A DNA stretch of 64,000 nucleotides from Acidimicrobiales bacterium (GTDB lineage Bacteria > Actinomycetota > Acidimicrobiia > Acidimicrobiales > SHLQ01): positions 1 to 64,000 of the forward strand of contig JAHDCX010000007.1 of NCBI GenBank assembly GCA_020629635.1, read 5' to 3'. The translations under genes were made by a program, and so were the position numbers. Positions 7,718 to 16,668 of the stretch are shown here, one piece after another; positions within the stretch are counted from its first letter, which is position 1; every line of letters begins with the position of its first letter. The notes under the pieces are model-generated. The model was given only the letters and a program-made list of their open reading frames with translations, did no database searches and was not told the origin of the DNA.

Positions 7718-8452
7718 TCAGAGATTCCCGCACGCGCTGGCCCCGTACTCGTCGAGCGCGACCAGTAGGTCGACGATCTGTCCGGCGAGCGGCGGAATCG
7801 AGTAGCGGGCAGGATCGGTTTCGCCAAGGGCAAAGAACGTCTCTTCGGTGGTCAGCACTCGGTCGATCTCGTCGAGCCGTGCCCGAAGTTCGTTCATTCG
7901 TTGATCTGATGACTCGCGAGGCAGGAGGTCGTCGAGCTCCTCGACAACGCTGCGGAGTTGCCCGGCAGCGAGTACCTCGAGACGGTCCTCGACGGCGAAC
8001 ACGCTCGAGTCGGTCCCGCTGATCACGTCGAGCGCGTGAATGTCGGCCACCGCCGGCCCGTCCTGCTCACACAATGTGCCCGCTCGCGCAACAGCCGCCG
8101 GTGACAGCACGTTTGCGGTCTCGGTGGTGCTCGCGCCTTGAACCGAGATCGCAACCACGGTGACCACAACAGCGGCCGCCGCCGCAGCGGCGAATCCCAT
8201 CCAACGTCCAATCCGCCGGGGCGCTTCCGCCTCGACCGGACTGACGAGATCATGGACCGGGATGCCGTCGTCGGGGACATCGTCCGCGTCGAGGACGACC
8301 AATTCGGGTGCGGGCGCGCCGGCCGAAGCTTCGGCTCCATCGAGCGCGTCCTCCAACCGGGCGAGCAACGACTCTTCAAACTCGGGGGAGGGTCTCACTC
8401 CGGACGCAGCGCGTCGGAGGAGCACATCGAGGTCTGGTTCGCGTTCAGCCAT
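7718..8452 (-). CDS. Anti-sigma-factor-like membrane protein
   Basis: This 244-residue protein has an acidic cytoplasmic N-terminus (RPSPEFEESLLARLEDAL), a single transmembrane helix at about 83-105 (FAAAAAAAVVVTVVAISV) and an extracellular domain of about 135 residues with two cysteines. It overlaps the upstream ECF sigma gene by 8 bp, so the two are translationally coupled. The topology and position match membrane anti-sigma factors, although no zinc-binding HxxxCxxC motif is present and the N-terminus is not a recognised anti-sigma domain. Assignment is mainly by context. Confidence 0.68.
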   Translation of the reverse strand: MAEREPDLDVLLRRAASGVRPSPEFEESLLARLEDALDGAEASAGAPAPELVVLDADDVPDDGIPVHDLVSPVEAEAPRRIGRWMGFAAAAAAAVVVTVVAISVQGASTTETANVLSPAAVARAGTLCEQDGPAVADIHALDVISGTDSSVFAVEDRLEVLAAGQLRSVVEELDDLLPRESSDQRMNELRARLDEIDRVLTTEETFFALGETDPARYSIPPLAGQIVDLLVALDEYGASACGNL

Positions 8453-8969
8453 CGGTGGGATACACCTCCCTGAATGTCGCCCGTGCTCGGGTGAGTAGGG
8501 ATTCGATCGACTTGGGCGACCGGTCGAGAAGATCGGCGATCTCGGCGACCCGCAGTCCGTCGACGTGCTTGAGGGTCAGGACCAGACGTTGGATGTCGGG
8601 CATCTGGCCAAGCGCGTCGTGAACGGCCAGGCGTTCGGCGTGATCGGACGACGTGGTGCTCAACACCAACTCCTCTTCAAGCCGAGCGGCACGATTGCGG
8701 ATGCGTTCTTCTCGCCGCCAGTGATCGACAAGACGCCTGCGAGCGACCGTCTTCAGCCACGCGATGGTGACCTCCGCCCCGCCACCCTTGGCGAAGTGGC
8801 GGGTGGCGTGCAGGTACGTCTCGGCCGTGATGTCCTCGGCGAGCGCTCGGTTCCCGCCCGTATGGGCGAGGAGGTAGCCGTAGACGTCCGCGAGGGTCGA
8901 GCGATAGATCGCCCTGAACTCGTCTCGCTGCGACGGAACCGCCGGCATCAGACCCCCGACCTGCTGCAT
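8445..8969 (-). CDS. ECF-type RNA polymerase sigma factor
   Basis: This is a 174-residue ECF sigma factor. Region 2 is FRAIYRSTLADVYGYLLAHT, then ALAEDITAETYLHA (the DxxxEx -10 recognition helix) and WLKTVARRRLVDHWR. Region 4 reads MPDIQRLVLTLKHVDGLR, then VAEIADLLDRSPKSIESLLT with a typical HTH. The start may be ATG 8969 or ATG 8948 (MPAVPSQRDEF); the latter removes a short N-terminal tail without loss of domain. It is first in an operon with a membrane anti-sigma-like protein and a lipoprotein, suggesting control by an envelope signal. Confidence 0.9.
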   Translation of the reverse strand: MQQVGGLMPAVPSQRDEFRAIYRSTLADVYGYLLAHTGGNRALAEDITAETYLHATRHFAKGGGAEVTIAWLKTVARRRLVDHWRREERIRNRAARLEEELVLSTTSSDHAERLAVHDALGQMPDIQRLVLTLKHVDGLRVAEIADLLDRSPKSIESLLTRARATFREVYPTDG

Positions 8970-9075
8970 GCCCGTCCTATCGAACCACAGGCGCCAAACC
9001 CCTCACTCAAAAAGACTGACTTGATGGTCAACGAGCCGGGGGTTGGTGTCACACCCCCCTGGAAGAATGTTGTGC

Positions 9076-10377
9076 ATGGTGACCGGAACCTCTGTTCACG
9101 ACATCGACGCCGCAAAACAGCAGCTCATCGACCTCGTCGCCACCCTGCCCACCCGCCACGCCATCGCCTATGCGCAACAAGTCCAACGCGAATTCGCCGG
9201 CATCGAACTCGAACTCACCGCCCGCTTGAAAGAATCCGGCGCCTCAGACCACGACATCCGACGCACCTCCTCAGCCGGAGGCACCCGCACCAAAGCCTCC
9301 ACCAACCGCGCGAAGAAACGTGCCGCCACCGTCGCCGTCAACCCGAATCTGGCTGAGGACGTCAAAAACGGTGACTTGCCCGAAGAATCGTTGGACGCGT
9401 TGGCCGAAGCCTCCGAGAAAACCGGCGGCGACGCCGCAAACGACACCGAACTGGTCGAGGACCTGAAGAACACGCCGCCCGACCAGGCGAAGAAAACGGT
9501 GACCCGGTGGATGGAACGCCGCGACGACCCCAACAACACCCAAACCCGCCACGACCGGCAACGCAACAACCGCCAAGTCAAGACCGGCCACGACGACGCC
9601 ACCGGCTGCGAAACCATCACCCTGATCGGTGACACCGAATCCATCACCGAAATCCGCAAACACGCCAGAGCCCTCGCCAGGAAGCTGTATGCGGCTGACG
9701 GCGGACGCGACATCGACCCCCTCAACCACCCACGGACCTTCAACCAACGGCTGTACGACGCCTACCACCAGTTGATCGTCGGCGGCGACAACGGTGGGCC
9801 GACGTCGGTCAGGTCAATGATCCACATCACCCTCACCGTCGACGACACCGCAGAAACCGGGATCCGCGCCGCGATGGTCGACGGTGACGGGTACCTGCCT
9901 CAATCGGTGCTCGACCGGTACCTGTGCAACAGCATCCTCGCCTTGACGGTGTTCAACCAGCAGGGCCACACCCTGTGGCACGGTCAGACGAAACGCAACG
10001 CCACCCCCGCCCAATTCGCTGCGTTGATCGCCCGCGACCGCGGCTGTGTCCTGTGCGGCGCGTCACCCGAGTTCTGTCAGGCCCATCACGTCATCCCGTA
10101 CAACTCGGCGAAACGCGGGCCGACCGACATCGACAACCTCGCACTCGTCTGCGAACACGGCTGCCACAGCCGACTCCACGACCAACGCCTCACCCTCTAC
10201 TACACAACCGGCCCACCCCGTCCCGATGATGGCGGGAGACCGTCCATGACGTGGCACACCCGACCCGCCACCGACAACGAAATCGCCGCCGCCGGGTTTC
10301 GCAATCCCGTCCAGCCATCGGCCAGAAAACCGAAACACGATCCGCGACCTCGGCGGTTCGCGCATCAAAACGCCTAG
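9076..10377 (+). CDS. HNH endonuclease-domain protein of the 13E12/DUF222 family
   Basis: This protein is about 433 residues, within the range of this actinobacterial family, which includes the mycobacterial 13E12 repeat proteins. The N-terminal half carries the helical DUF222-like region. The C-terminus has the HNH motif: CVLCGASPEFCQAHHVIPY, then DIDNLALVCEHGCHSRLH, with two CxxC knuckles and the catalytic His pair. ATG 9076 is chosen because GGAAG lies ten bases before it; ATG 9067 is the alternative. These genes multiply within genomes and may behave as selfish or repeat-associated endonucleases. A G/C-rich hairpin (about 9038-9057) precedes it. Confidence 0.88.
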   Translation: MVTGTSVHDIDAAKQQLIDLVATLPTRHAIAYAQQVQREFAGIELELTARLKESGASDHDIRRTSSAGGTRTKASTNRAKKRAATVAVNPNLAEDVKNGDLPEESLDALAEASEKTGGDAANDTELVEDLKNTPPDQAKKTVTRWMERRDDPNNTQTRHDRQRNNRQVKTGHDDATGCETITLIGDTESITEIRKHARALARKLYAADGGRDIDPLNHPRTFNQRLYDAYHQLIVGGDNGGPTSVRSMIHITLTVDDTAETGIRAAMVDGDGYLPQSVLDRYLCNSILALTVFNQQGHTLWHGQTKRNATPAQFAALIARDRGCVLCGASPEFCQAHHVIPYNSAKRGPTDIDNLALVCEHGCHSRLHDQRLTLYYTTGPPRPDDGGRPSMTWHTRPATDNEIAAAGFRNPVQPSARKPKHDPRPRRFAHQNA

Positions 10378-10393
10378 TCCGTTCGGTCGGGTC

Positions 10394-10822
10394 CTACCTC
10401 TCGGCGAGCGTTGGCTGTCCATCCCGACGTGCTTCGCCGGCGAGGCGGGAACGGAGCCACAGCTGGGCGACGCCGAAGTCGGCCACAAGAGCGGCGACGA
10501 TCATCGCCCCGATCAGACCGGCTTGGGTGAAGTCGACGACCGGAACGAGGGCGAACGTCGCGACGACCCAGCCGAAGTCCGCGATTGACGTCTGCAGCAG
10601 CGCCGCGCCAAGCCGGTCATCGGCCAGCAACGACTGACGAACAACGTCCGCCGCGAAGACCAACAGACCCACCCCGCCGAGACGGACGATCCAGACAGGA
10701 TCAATACCCGAGACCTCGCTCACCCACCTCGGCGCCAACACGGCGATGAGGCCGGTGACCGTCGAGAAGGCGGCGTTGGCCCGCAGGACGAGTCGTGAAC
10801 GGATTTCGACAGCGTTCGTCAT
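10394..10822 (-). CDS. Four-helix integral membrane protein, unknown function
   Basis: This 142-residue protein has four predicted transmembrane segments (about 15-33, 43-62, 72-91, 97-117) and a basic C-terminal tail. No catalytic motif is visible. The start at ATG 10822 is supported by the shape of the first helix; upstream sequence in frame is non-hydrophobic and out of character. It is convergent with the HNH gene (16-bp gap) and divergent from the sulfatase-like operon. Confidence 0.7.
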   Translation of the reverse strand: MTNAVEIRSRLVLRANAAFSTVTGLIAVLAPRWVSEVSGIDPVWIVRLGGVGLLVFAADVVRQSLLADDRLGAALLQTSIADFGWVVATFALVPVVDFTQAGLIGAMIVAALVADFGVAQLWLRSRLAGEARRDGQPTLAER

Positions 10823-10921
10823 GGGACCACTGTGCGATCGCCGTTTGACGAAAGCGATGACCTGGCAGGTCATCGGACCGCATGTCCATCTCGTCGGCTC
10901 GAGCGTGATTGAGTTGGGGCA

Positions 10922-12580
10922 GTGACCCCTCCCCCGCCTCCTCACGCCGCAGACCACGTGCGCAATGTCTTGTTCATCATGTGCGATCAGCTCCGGGCCG
11001 ACGCCCTCGGGTGTTGCGGGGGCATCATCGACACGCCCAACATCGACGCCCTCGCCGGTCGTGGCGTGCGGTTCACGAACGCCTACGTGCAAGGGGCCGT
11101 CTGCGGATCCTCACGCATGAGCACCTATACCGGGCGGTACGTGGCGTCGCACGGCGTGCGATACAACCGCATCCCGCTCGATGTCGGCCAACGCACGCTC
11201 GGCGACCACCTCGACGAGCTCGTCGGCGTCCGGCCAACGCTGATCGGCAAGACCCACATGGCCGCCGACACCGCCGGTATCGAGCGCATGGGACTCGACC
11301 GCGACGACCCGCGACGGATCTATCTCGCCGAGTGCGGATTCGCCCCGGACCTCCGCCACGACGGTCTCGCACCGGGCAAGACGGGCGACCGCGTCGACCT
11401 GCCGTACAACGACTTCCTTCGTCAGAACGGCTTCGACGAGCCGAATCCCTGGCGGACCGCCAACTCGGTGCGCGACGCCAACGGTGAGTTCGTCTCGGGC
11501 TGGCTGCTCCGGTCGTCGGCCCACCCAGCGATCGTTCCCGACGAACTGTCGGAGACGGCCTGGCTCACCGACCAAGCCATCGACTGGATCACCGACAAGG
11601 GCGACGACCGCTGGTGCGTGCACCTCTCCTACATCAAGCCGCACTGGCCCTACGTCGTGTCCGAGCCCTACCACCAGCTCGTCGATCCACTCGACCTCCC
11701 CGCACCCAATCGAAGCGACGCCGAACTCGACACCGACCATCCCGTCCTCCGTGCGTTCCGTCGGGGCCGTCTTGGATCGACGATGTCGACAGATCACGTG
11801 CGACGAACCGTCTATCCCGCCTACCTGGGACTCGTCGCCCAGATCGACTTTCACTTGGGCCGGCTGTTCGCCGAGCTCGACCGGCTCGGCCGGTCCGACG
11901 ACACGATGATCGTGCTCACGTCCGACCACGGCGACTATCTCGGCGATCACTGGATGGGCGACAAGGACTGGTTCCACGACGAGATCGTCAACGTGCCCCT
12001 CCTCATCGCCGACCCCCGACCGGCGGCGGATTCGACTCGGGGATCAACCAACGCCGCCGTGGCCGAAGCGATCGACCTTGCGCCGACGTTCGTCGAGGCC
12101 ATGGGCGGGGACCTCCGCTCAACCGATCACTGGCTCGAAGGAACCTCCCTCGTTCCTCGCCTGCACGGCGTGCACGCACCGGCGGATGCCGTGGCCGTGT
12201 GCGAAGAGGACTTCGGTTATCTCGAGATGAGCGAGCACCTCCCGGTCAACACTCCCGTCGCTGAGCAACGAGCAACAATGCTCTTCGACGGCCGGCACAA
12301 GTACATCCTCTGCGAGACCGGACCCAACCTGCTGTACGACCTCCAAGACGACCCTGACGAACTCGTCGACCGAGCCGGCGATCCGAGCCTCGCCACCGTC
12401 GTTCGAGATCTCCGCGAGCAGCTGTTCACGTGGTATCGGCGGCGCGCCAACGAAACGACGACCGCCGTCGTGCACCGCCACGAGCACCACACCGAGGGCT
12501 CCGTGGCAAAGGCCGGCGTGTTCATCGGCTACTGGGATGAGGACGACGCGGCGCGCGACGGAGCCAGCCATCTCCTCTGA
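10922..12580 (+). CDS. Sulfatase / phosphonate monoester hydrolase family enzyme
   Basis: This 552-residue alkaline-phosphatase-superfamily hydrolase starts at GTG 10922. It has the metal site near the N-terminus (FIMCDQLRADALGC), the nucleophile segment AVCGSSRMSTYTGRY around residue 61, and the C-terminal metal ligands TSDHGDYLGDHWMGDK and WFHDE around residues 335-355. The formylglycine motif is normally C-x-[P/A]-x-R; here it reads C61-G-S-S-R, with Ser in the Pro/Ala position, so maturation by a formylglycine-generating enzyme is uncertain. There is no signal peptide, so it is probably cytoplasmic. It heads an operon with a cupin and a sulfotransferase. The substrate could be a sulfate ester, phosphonate monoester or phosphodiester. 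Confidence 0.85.
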   Translation: MTPPPPPHAADHVRNVLFIMCDQLRADALGCCGGIIDTPNIDALAGRGVRFTNAYVQGAVCGSSRMSTYTGRYVASHGVRYNRIPLDVGQRTLGDHLDELVGVRPTLIGKTHMAADTAGIERMGLDRDDPRRIYLAECGFAPDLRHDGLAPGKTGDRVDLPYNDFLRQNGFDEPNPWRTANSVRDANGEFVSGWLLRSSAHPAIVPDELSETAWLTDQAIDWITDKGDDRWCVHLSYIKPHWPYVVSEPYHQLVDPLDLPAPNRSDAELDTDHPVLRAFRRGRLGSTMSTDHVRRTVYPAYLGLVAQIDFHLGRLFAELDRLGRSDDTMIVLTSDHGDYLGDHWMGDKDWFHDEIVNVPLLIADPRPAADSTRGSTNAAVAEAIDLAPTFVEAMGGDLRSTDHWLEGTSLVPRLHGVHAPADAVAVCEEDFGYLEMSEHLPVNTPVAEQRATMLFDGRHKYILCETGPNLLYDLQDDPDELVDRAGDPSLATVVRDLREQLFTWYRRRANETTTAVVHRHEHHTEGSVAKAGVFIGYWDEDDAARDGASHLL

Positions 12581-12646
12581 CCCACGGCATCGCCCGGCTC
12601 GGTTGCGCGAAGATCGAGACCAACACCGAACGACGGAGACGACACG

Positions 12647-13069
12647 ATGCCCGACCTCAACCACGAACCCATCCACCTCGGGCTCGGTGCAACGGCGTCG
12701 GTGCAACCACCGTTCACGGGTCAGCCCGAGTGGTACATGGCCTATGGCGAACGAAACGCGAGCGACGGGGCAGAGGGCCGGCTGGTGACGATGCACCGAT
12801 TCGACACGAGCTGGGATGTCTGGGAAGTCCATCCGCACGGGTCCGAAGTCGTGCTCTGTACCGAAGGTGAGATCACCCTGACCCAACGGAAGGGCGGCCC
12901 GGACGGGCCCGAGATCGTCACCACGCTCACGCCTGGCGAGTACGCCATCAACGAGCCCAATGACTGGCACACCGCCGATGTCGACGGACCCGCCACGGCC
13001 TTGTTCATCACCGCCGGCCTCGGCACCGAGAACCACCCCCGGAACAGCGACGACCCCACCGACAGCTGA
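12647..13069 (+). CDS. Single-domain cupin protein
   Basis: This 140-residue protein has one cupin core: motif 1 is around WEVHPHGSEVVLCTEGEITL and motif 2 around PGEYAINEPNDWHTADV. A likely metal site is made of two His and one Glu from motif 1 and the His of NDWHTAD. The start is ATG 12647. It lies 66 bp after the sulfatase-like gene and 10 bp before the sulfotransferase gene, so it is probably co-transcribed. Small cupins of this kind can be isomerases, dioxygenases or sugar-binding proteins; nothing here decides which. Confidence 0.8.
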   Translation: MPDLNHEPIHLGLGATASVQPPFTGQPEWYMAYGERNASDGAEGRLVTMHRFDTSWDVWEVHPHGSEVVLCTEGEITLTQRKGGPDGPEIVTTLTPGEYAINEPNDWHTADVDGPATALFITAGLGTENHPRNSDDPTDS

Positions 13070-13079
13070 GACCCACTCG

Positions 13080-14015
13080 GTGAACGTCGACTACGACGCC
13101 TTTCTTGCGGCGATGCGGCCGCTGTACCAGCAGGGGCGATACACGGAGATTCTCGACCGAATGGGTGCGGACATGTCGCGCTCTCACGAGTTCAAGGCGG
13201 CCGCGTTCGCCGACTACGTGACGACCGAACACGACGTGATCGTGTCGACGTACCCCAAGAGCGGCACAACGTGGACCATTCAGATCGCGTACCAGCTCGG
13301 ATTCCTCGGCGCCGGCGAATTCGACGAGATTGATGCCGTTGTGCCGTGGCCCGACAAGCTCATCCCGATCGACAACAACCCTGCACTTGACGACCATGCG
13401 CATCTCGCCGACTCACCCACCGGCCTGCACGTGATCAAGAGCCATCTCGAAGCCGAGTACATGCCGACGGCCGGCGACGGACGGTTCATCACGGTTATCC
13501 GCAACCCCAAGGACATGCTCGTCTCGCTCATCCACTTCGAGAACGAGTTCAACGAGCTGCTCTTCAGCCACACCATCCCGGCCGCAACTTTCGCCGATGC
13601 GTTCGTCACCGATCGGTTCCTCTATCAGCAATGGCCGGCGTTCATCGACAGCTGGTGGCAGCTCCGATCACGCCCAGACGTCCTCGTGTTGTTCTACGAA
13701 GACATGCGCGCAGACGCCCAAGCAGCCGTACGCCAGATCGCCGCCTTCCTCGAGATCGAACCCACCGACGAGCAACTCGCCGCAGTGATCGAACGCAGCA
13801 GCTTCGACTACATGCGAGCCAACGCCGAGGCGTTCGCCCCGCCGGCGGAGGGAGCAGGCAAAGTGACCCTCGTGCGCGAAGGAAGGACCGGCAGCGGACG
13901 CACCGAGCTGACCGCCGACCAGCAGCAAGCAATCGACGACTGGTGCACTGGAGAGTTCGATCGTCTCGGCTCGGACTTTCCGTACGAGCGATACCGAATC
14001 GTGGACGATGAGTGA
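13080..14015 (+). CDS. Cytosolic-type sulfotransferase
   Basis: This 311-residue PAPS-dependent sulfotransferase shows the 5'-phosphosulfate loop YPKSGTTWT near residue 60, the probable catalytic His in VIKSHLEAEYMP, the 3'-phosphate site VIRNPKDMLVSLIHF, and the C-terminal P-loop-like region with GSGRTELT. GTG 13080 is chosen because the longer in-frame sequence overlaps the cupin gene and has low-complexity composition. It transfers sulfate from PAPS to a small-molecule hydroxyl or amine. It is the third gene of an operon with a sulfatase-family hydrolase, an unusual pairing of sulfate addition and possible removal. Confidence 0.88.
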   Translation: MNVDYDAFLAAMRPLYQQGRYTEILDRMGADMSRSHEFKAAAFADYVTTEHDVIVSTYPKSGTTWTIQIAYQLGFLGAGEFDEIDAVVPWPDKLIPIDNNPALDDHAHLADSPTGLHVIKSHLEAEYMPTAGDGRFITVIRNPKDMLVSLIHFENEFNELLFSHTIPAATFADAFVTDRFLYQQWPAFIDSWWQLRSRPDVLVLFYEDMRADAQAAVRQIAAFLEIEPTDEQLAAVIERSSFDYMRANAEAFAPPAEGAGKVTLVREGRTGSGRTELTADQQQAIDDWCTGEFDRLGSDFPYERYRIVDDE

Positions 14016-14068
14016 TCCGTTCATCCGCCGAGGCCGACCCTGAACACGGTCGCCCCGTCGGCGGGCGA

Positions 14069-14455
14069 TCAAGAACGACAGATGATCGCCTCGAGCCGGT
14101 GCGCAATCTCGGGCACCTCGTGTGCGCCAGCTGCGACTTCGATAACCAGGTCGTAGACGTCGTCGTTCGAGGCGTTCGTCGGGTCCACACCATTGAGATC
14201 GAGAAAGACAGCCGTAGCGAGCCAGCCGAGTCGTTTGTTTCCGTCGATGAGGGGATGGTTCTTGACGATCGATTGGAGCAGGGCGGCGGCCTTCTCGTAG
14301 AGGCCGCCGTATGCGTCTTCGCCGAACACCGACGTCTGTGGTCGGGCAGCGGCGGAGCCCAGCAGGCCGACGTCACGAATCGGTGCAGGCTCACCCATGA
14401 GCAGCACCGTCAGCTCGATCAGATCGCCGAGATCGAGGAACTCGACATCGCTCAT
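14069..14455 (-). CDS. doc: Doc-type toxin (Fic fold)
   Basis: This 128-residue protein carries the Fic/Doc core HPLIDGNKRLGWLA at about residues 68-81, matching the H-x-F-x-[D/E]-G-N-K-R consensus with Leu for Phe. The N-terminal GLLGSAAARPQTSVFG stretch is typical of Doc (death-on-curing) proteins, which phosphorylate elongation factor Tu and stop translation. Its ATG overlaps the stop of the upstream antitoxin gene by 4 bp (ATGA), the usual toxin-antitoxin arrangement. Confidence 0.88.
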   Translation of the reverse strand: MSDVEFLDLGDLIELTVLLMGEPAPIRDVGLLGSAAARPQTSVFGEDAYGGLYEKAAALLQSIVKNHPLIDGNKRLGWLATAVFLDLNGVDPTNASNDDVYDLVIEVAAGAHEVPEIAHRLEAIICRS

Positions 14456-14655
14456 TCGCCGAGACGACGAAGCGCTCTTGCGTGTTCTCGAAGCACTCGT
14501 TCGGCCGACAAGGCCACCCGTTCGCGATGATCAGCATCGGCGACGAACTCGCGGACGGCCCGGCGGGCCGCCTCTTGCATCGAAATACCTTCGGCTTGTG
14601 CTCTGGCCTTGAGCGCGGCCTGTTCGTCGTCGGTGAGTCGCAGCGTCATCGCCAT
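14452..14655 (-). CDS. Antitoxin of the Doc pair (ribbon-helix-helix type)
   Basis: This is a 67-residue protein with a short beta strand (MTLRLTDDEQAAL) followed by two helices (MQEAARRAVREFVADADH), the ribbon-helix-helix layout, and an Arg-rich C-terminal helix that would bind the toxin. Start ATG 14655 is preferred over ATG 14667 because TATGCT lies seven bases before it and would contain the upstream ATG. It probably represses its own promoter and neutralises the Doc toxin. Confidence 0.78.
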   Translation of the reverse strand: MAMTLRLTDDEQAALKARAQAEGISMQEAARRAVREFVADADHRERVALSAERVLREHARALRRLGE

Positions 14656-14697
14656 GTCGCCCAGCATAGACCTGTGGTATCAGAATGAGACCAGAAT

Positions 14698-14743
14698 CGA
14701 GTCTCGTAGGCGATCCTCGATTACGCCCCCCCTACGAGACTCG
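14698..14743. terminator. Perfect 13-bp inverted repeat after the catabolic operon
   Basis: CGAGTCTCGTAGG (14698-14710) and CCTACGAGACTCG (14731-14743) are exact complements separated by 20 bases. The right arm overlaps the stop codon of the CitE-like gene (14732), so the hairpin forms at the 3' end of the five-gene operon transcribed on the minus strand. No U-run follows. It could instead protect the mRNA end, or serve as an operator for the adjacent toxin-antitoxin promoter. Confidence 0.55.
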
Positions 14744-15604
14744 GTCCGCGATGGCGAGGATGCGGTACATGTCGCGGAGCACGGGCTTTTCAATGAGCTT
14801 GCCGTCGATCACGACGAGCCCCGTGTCGGCCTCCTCGAACGTGTCGATGATGCGCCGAGCGCGGGCGACCTCGTCGGCGCTCGGGGTGAACACCTCGTTG
14901 AGTGCCGGGATCTGCTTGGGGTGGATCGAGCCCTTGCCGGAGAACCCCAACTCTTTGGCTTGACGGGCTGCGGTCACCATGGCGTCGAGATCGTCGAGAT
15001 CGAGAAAGGGCACGTCGATCACGTCGAGGCCCGCCGACGCGGCGGCGTGCACGACCCGAGACCGGGCGTAGAGCAGCGGCTCCCACGCATTGGCGCACCG
15101 GAGCTCGGCGGCCATGTCGACACCACCGAAGAACATGGCGTTGATCCGATCCGAGCAGTGGGCGATCTCATACGCCGCTTCGAGCGCCTGGTTGGTCTCG
15201 ATGATCACCTGCAACTGGGTGTCGTGTCCGCGTTCGGTGAGGAGGTCATCGAGCCAGACGACTTCGTCGGGGGTGCGCACCTTCGGCATCATCAGCACCG
15301 GCGGCGGCGTGTCGGTGGCGAGGACGGCTACGACGTCGGCGAGCCCGTGCTGTTCGCGGACGCTGTTGATCCGCACGACCCGCTCAACGCCATCATCCAC
15401 TTGAGGTTCAGCGAACAGGGCAAGCGCGCGTTCGCGGGCCAGGTCTTTGTCCTTTGGCGCAACTCCGTCTTCGAGCTCGACACAGACGATGTCGGTTCCC
15501 GACGCGAGGGCCTTGGGGAACATGTCCGGGTTGAGGCCCGGAGCGAAGATGAATGTGCGTCGCGGTCGGATCTTGTCGGCGTTGCCCGCGGGCACTGCAC
15601 TCAT
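14732..15604 (-). CDS. HpcH/HpaI aldolase / citrate lyase beta-subunit family (CitE-like)
   Basis: This is a 290-residue TIM-barrel protein of the CitE/malyl-CoA lyase group: FIFAPGLNPDMFPKAL and CVELEDGVAPKDKD near the N-terminus, RINSV, the catalytic Glu in VIIETNQAL, the metal-binding Asp in FFGGVDMAAEL, and GKGSIHPKQIP. Members cleave or form C-C bonds of (hydroxy)acyl-CoA or oxoacid substrates with Mg2+. It is last in the five-gene operon; its ATG overlaps the Rieske oxygenase stop by 4 bp. It may carry out the final aldol-type cleavage of the pathway's intermediate. Confidence 0.85.
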   Translation of the reverse strand: MSAVPAGNADKIRPRRTFIFAPGLNPDMFPKALASGTDIVCVELEDGVAPKDKDLARERALALFAEPQVDDGVERVVRINSVREQHGLADVVAVLATDTPPPVLMMPKVRTPDEVVWLDDLLTERGHDTQLQVIIETNQALEAAYEIAHCSDRINAMFFGGVDMAAELRCANAWEPLLYARSRVVHAAASAGLDVIDVPFLDLDDLDAMVTAARQAKELGFSGKGSIHPKQIPALNEVFTPSADEVARARRIIDTFEEADTGLVVIDGKLIEKPVLRDMYRILAIADRVS

Positions 15605-16668
15605 GCGAGCGACCGCCCTTCGGCTTCGAGACGCCGATGCAGCACCTGACGAACCCGGAGGCCTGCGCCGTCGGCAGCAAGACCGATCTCGGTGGTCTGA
15701 TCGCCGCGCGGATCGTTGGCAACCTGAGCTTGGAGACGCTCGAGGAGGTGCTTGTCTTCGTCGAAGGCCTGCACGACGTTCTTGCGGGACAGCTCGATCG
15801 CATGCTCGTCGACCTCGGCGATGTCGAACGCGGCTGCCCAGTAGTAGTGGGTGCGTCCACGAAGTCCGGGCGTCACGATGTGGCAGCCCCGCATCAGATA
15901 CTCCGACCGCTCCCCCGGGTCGGGTTCGGGGTCGGTGACGTGCCAGTCCGAGAACGACACCGCGAGCGACGGCATCGTGCCGACCTGGGTGCGGGCGACC
16001 GGCTTGTCCTCGCTGAATCCCATCGCATGACAGAACAGCGGGCTGAGCGGCGCCGGGTCGAACGACTGCCGGTAGGTGATGACGTCGCCGTCGATCGTCG
16101 ACTTCGGGATCGTGTCCCAGTCGTTCTGCTTGAACGTGTTGGCGTGCAGAAACGGGAGGTGGGTCAGGTCAAGCACGTTCTCGCGGATCAACACCCAGTT
16201 GCACGCGACGTCGTAGTAGCCGGTGACGACCGACCAGTCGGGATCTGCGGTGTATCCCATGTCGACGGGGGGTTCGTGATCGTCGATGGCGTCGGGGTCG
16301 CCCATCCAGATCCACACGAAGGCGCCGCTCTCACGCAGCGGATAGCTGGTGATGTCGCTGCCCGCCGGAATGTTCTTCTGAGTGGGCACCAACTCGCAGC
16401 CGCCGTCTTTGCCGAAGCGCATACCGTGGTACGGGCAGACGATCGTCTCGCCCTCGACGCGTCCTTCGGACAGCGGCGCCCACCGGTGCGGACAACGATC
16501 GTCGAGGGCGACGGGTTCACCGTCTTCGGTCCGGTAGAGCACGACGGGCATCTCGAGGATCCACCGAGCCATGGGCGTCGTCGTGATCTCGTCGGCCATC
16601 GCTGCGACCCACCACATGTTGCGCGGGTAGTTGTCGCCGAGGAATCCGTTGCTGATGCGTTGACTCAT
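15601..16668 (-). CDS. Rieske non-heme iron oxygenase, alpha subunit
   Basis: This 355-residue oxygenase of the vanillate demethylase-like type starts at ATG 16668 with GAAGGAGC upstream. The Rieske [2Fe-2S] site is CPHR...CPYHG (residues about 57-78, C-x-H-x17-C-x2-H). The mononuclear iron site is NVLDLTHLPFLHANTF (D-x2-H-x4-H) near residue 165. Such single-component terminal oxygenases hydroxylate or demethylate small substrates and need a separate reductase, which is not in this operon. It overlaps both neighbours by 4 bp. Confidence 0.92.
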   Translation of the reverse strand: MSQRISNGFLGDNYPRNMWWVAAMADEITTTPMARWILEMPVVLYRTEDGEPVALDDRCPHRWAPLSEGRVEGETIVCPYHGMRFGKDGGCELVPTQKNIPAGSDITSYPLRESGAFVWIWMGDPDAIDDHEPPVDMGYTADPDWSVVTGYYDVACNWVLIRENVLDLTHLPFLHANTFKQNDWDTIPKSTIDGDVITYRQSFDPAPLSPLFCHAMGFSEDKPVARTQVGTMPSLAVSFSDWHVTDPEPDPGERSEYLMRGCHIVTPGLRGRTHYYWAAAFDIAEVDEHAIELSRKNVVQAFDEDKHLLERLQAQVANDPRGDQTTEIGLAADGAGLRVRQVLHRRLEAEGRSLA

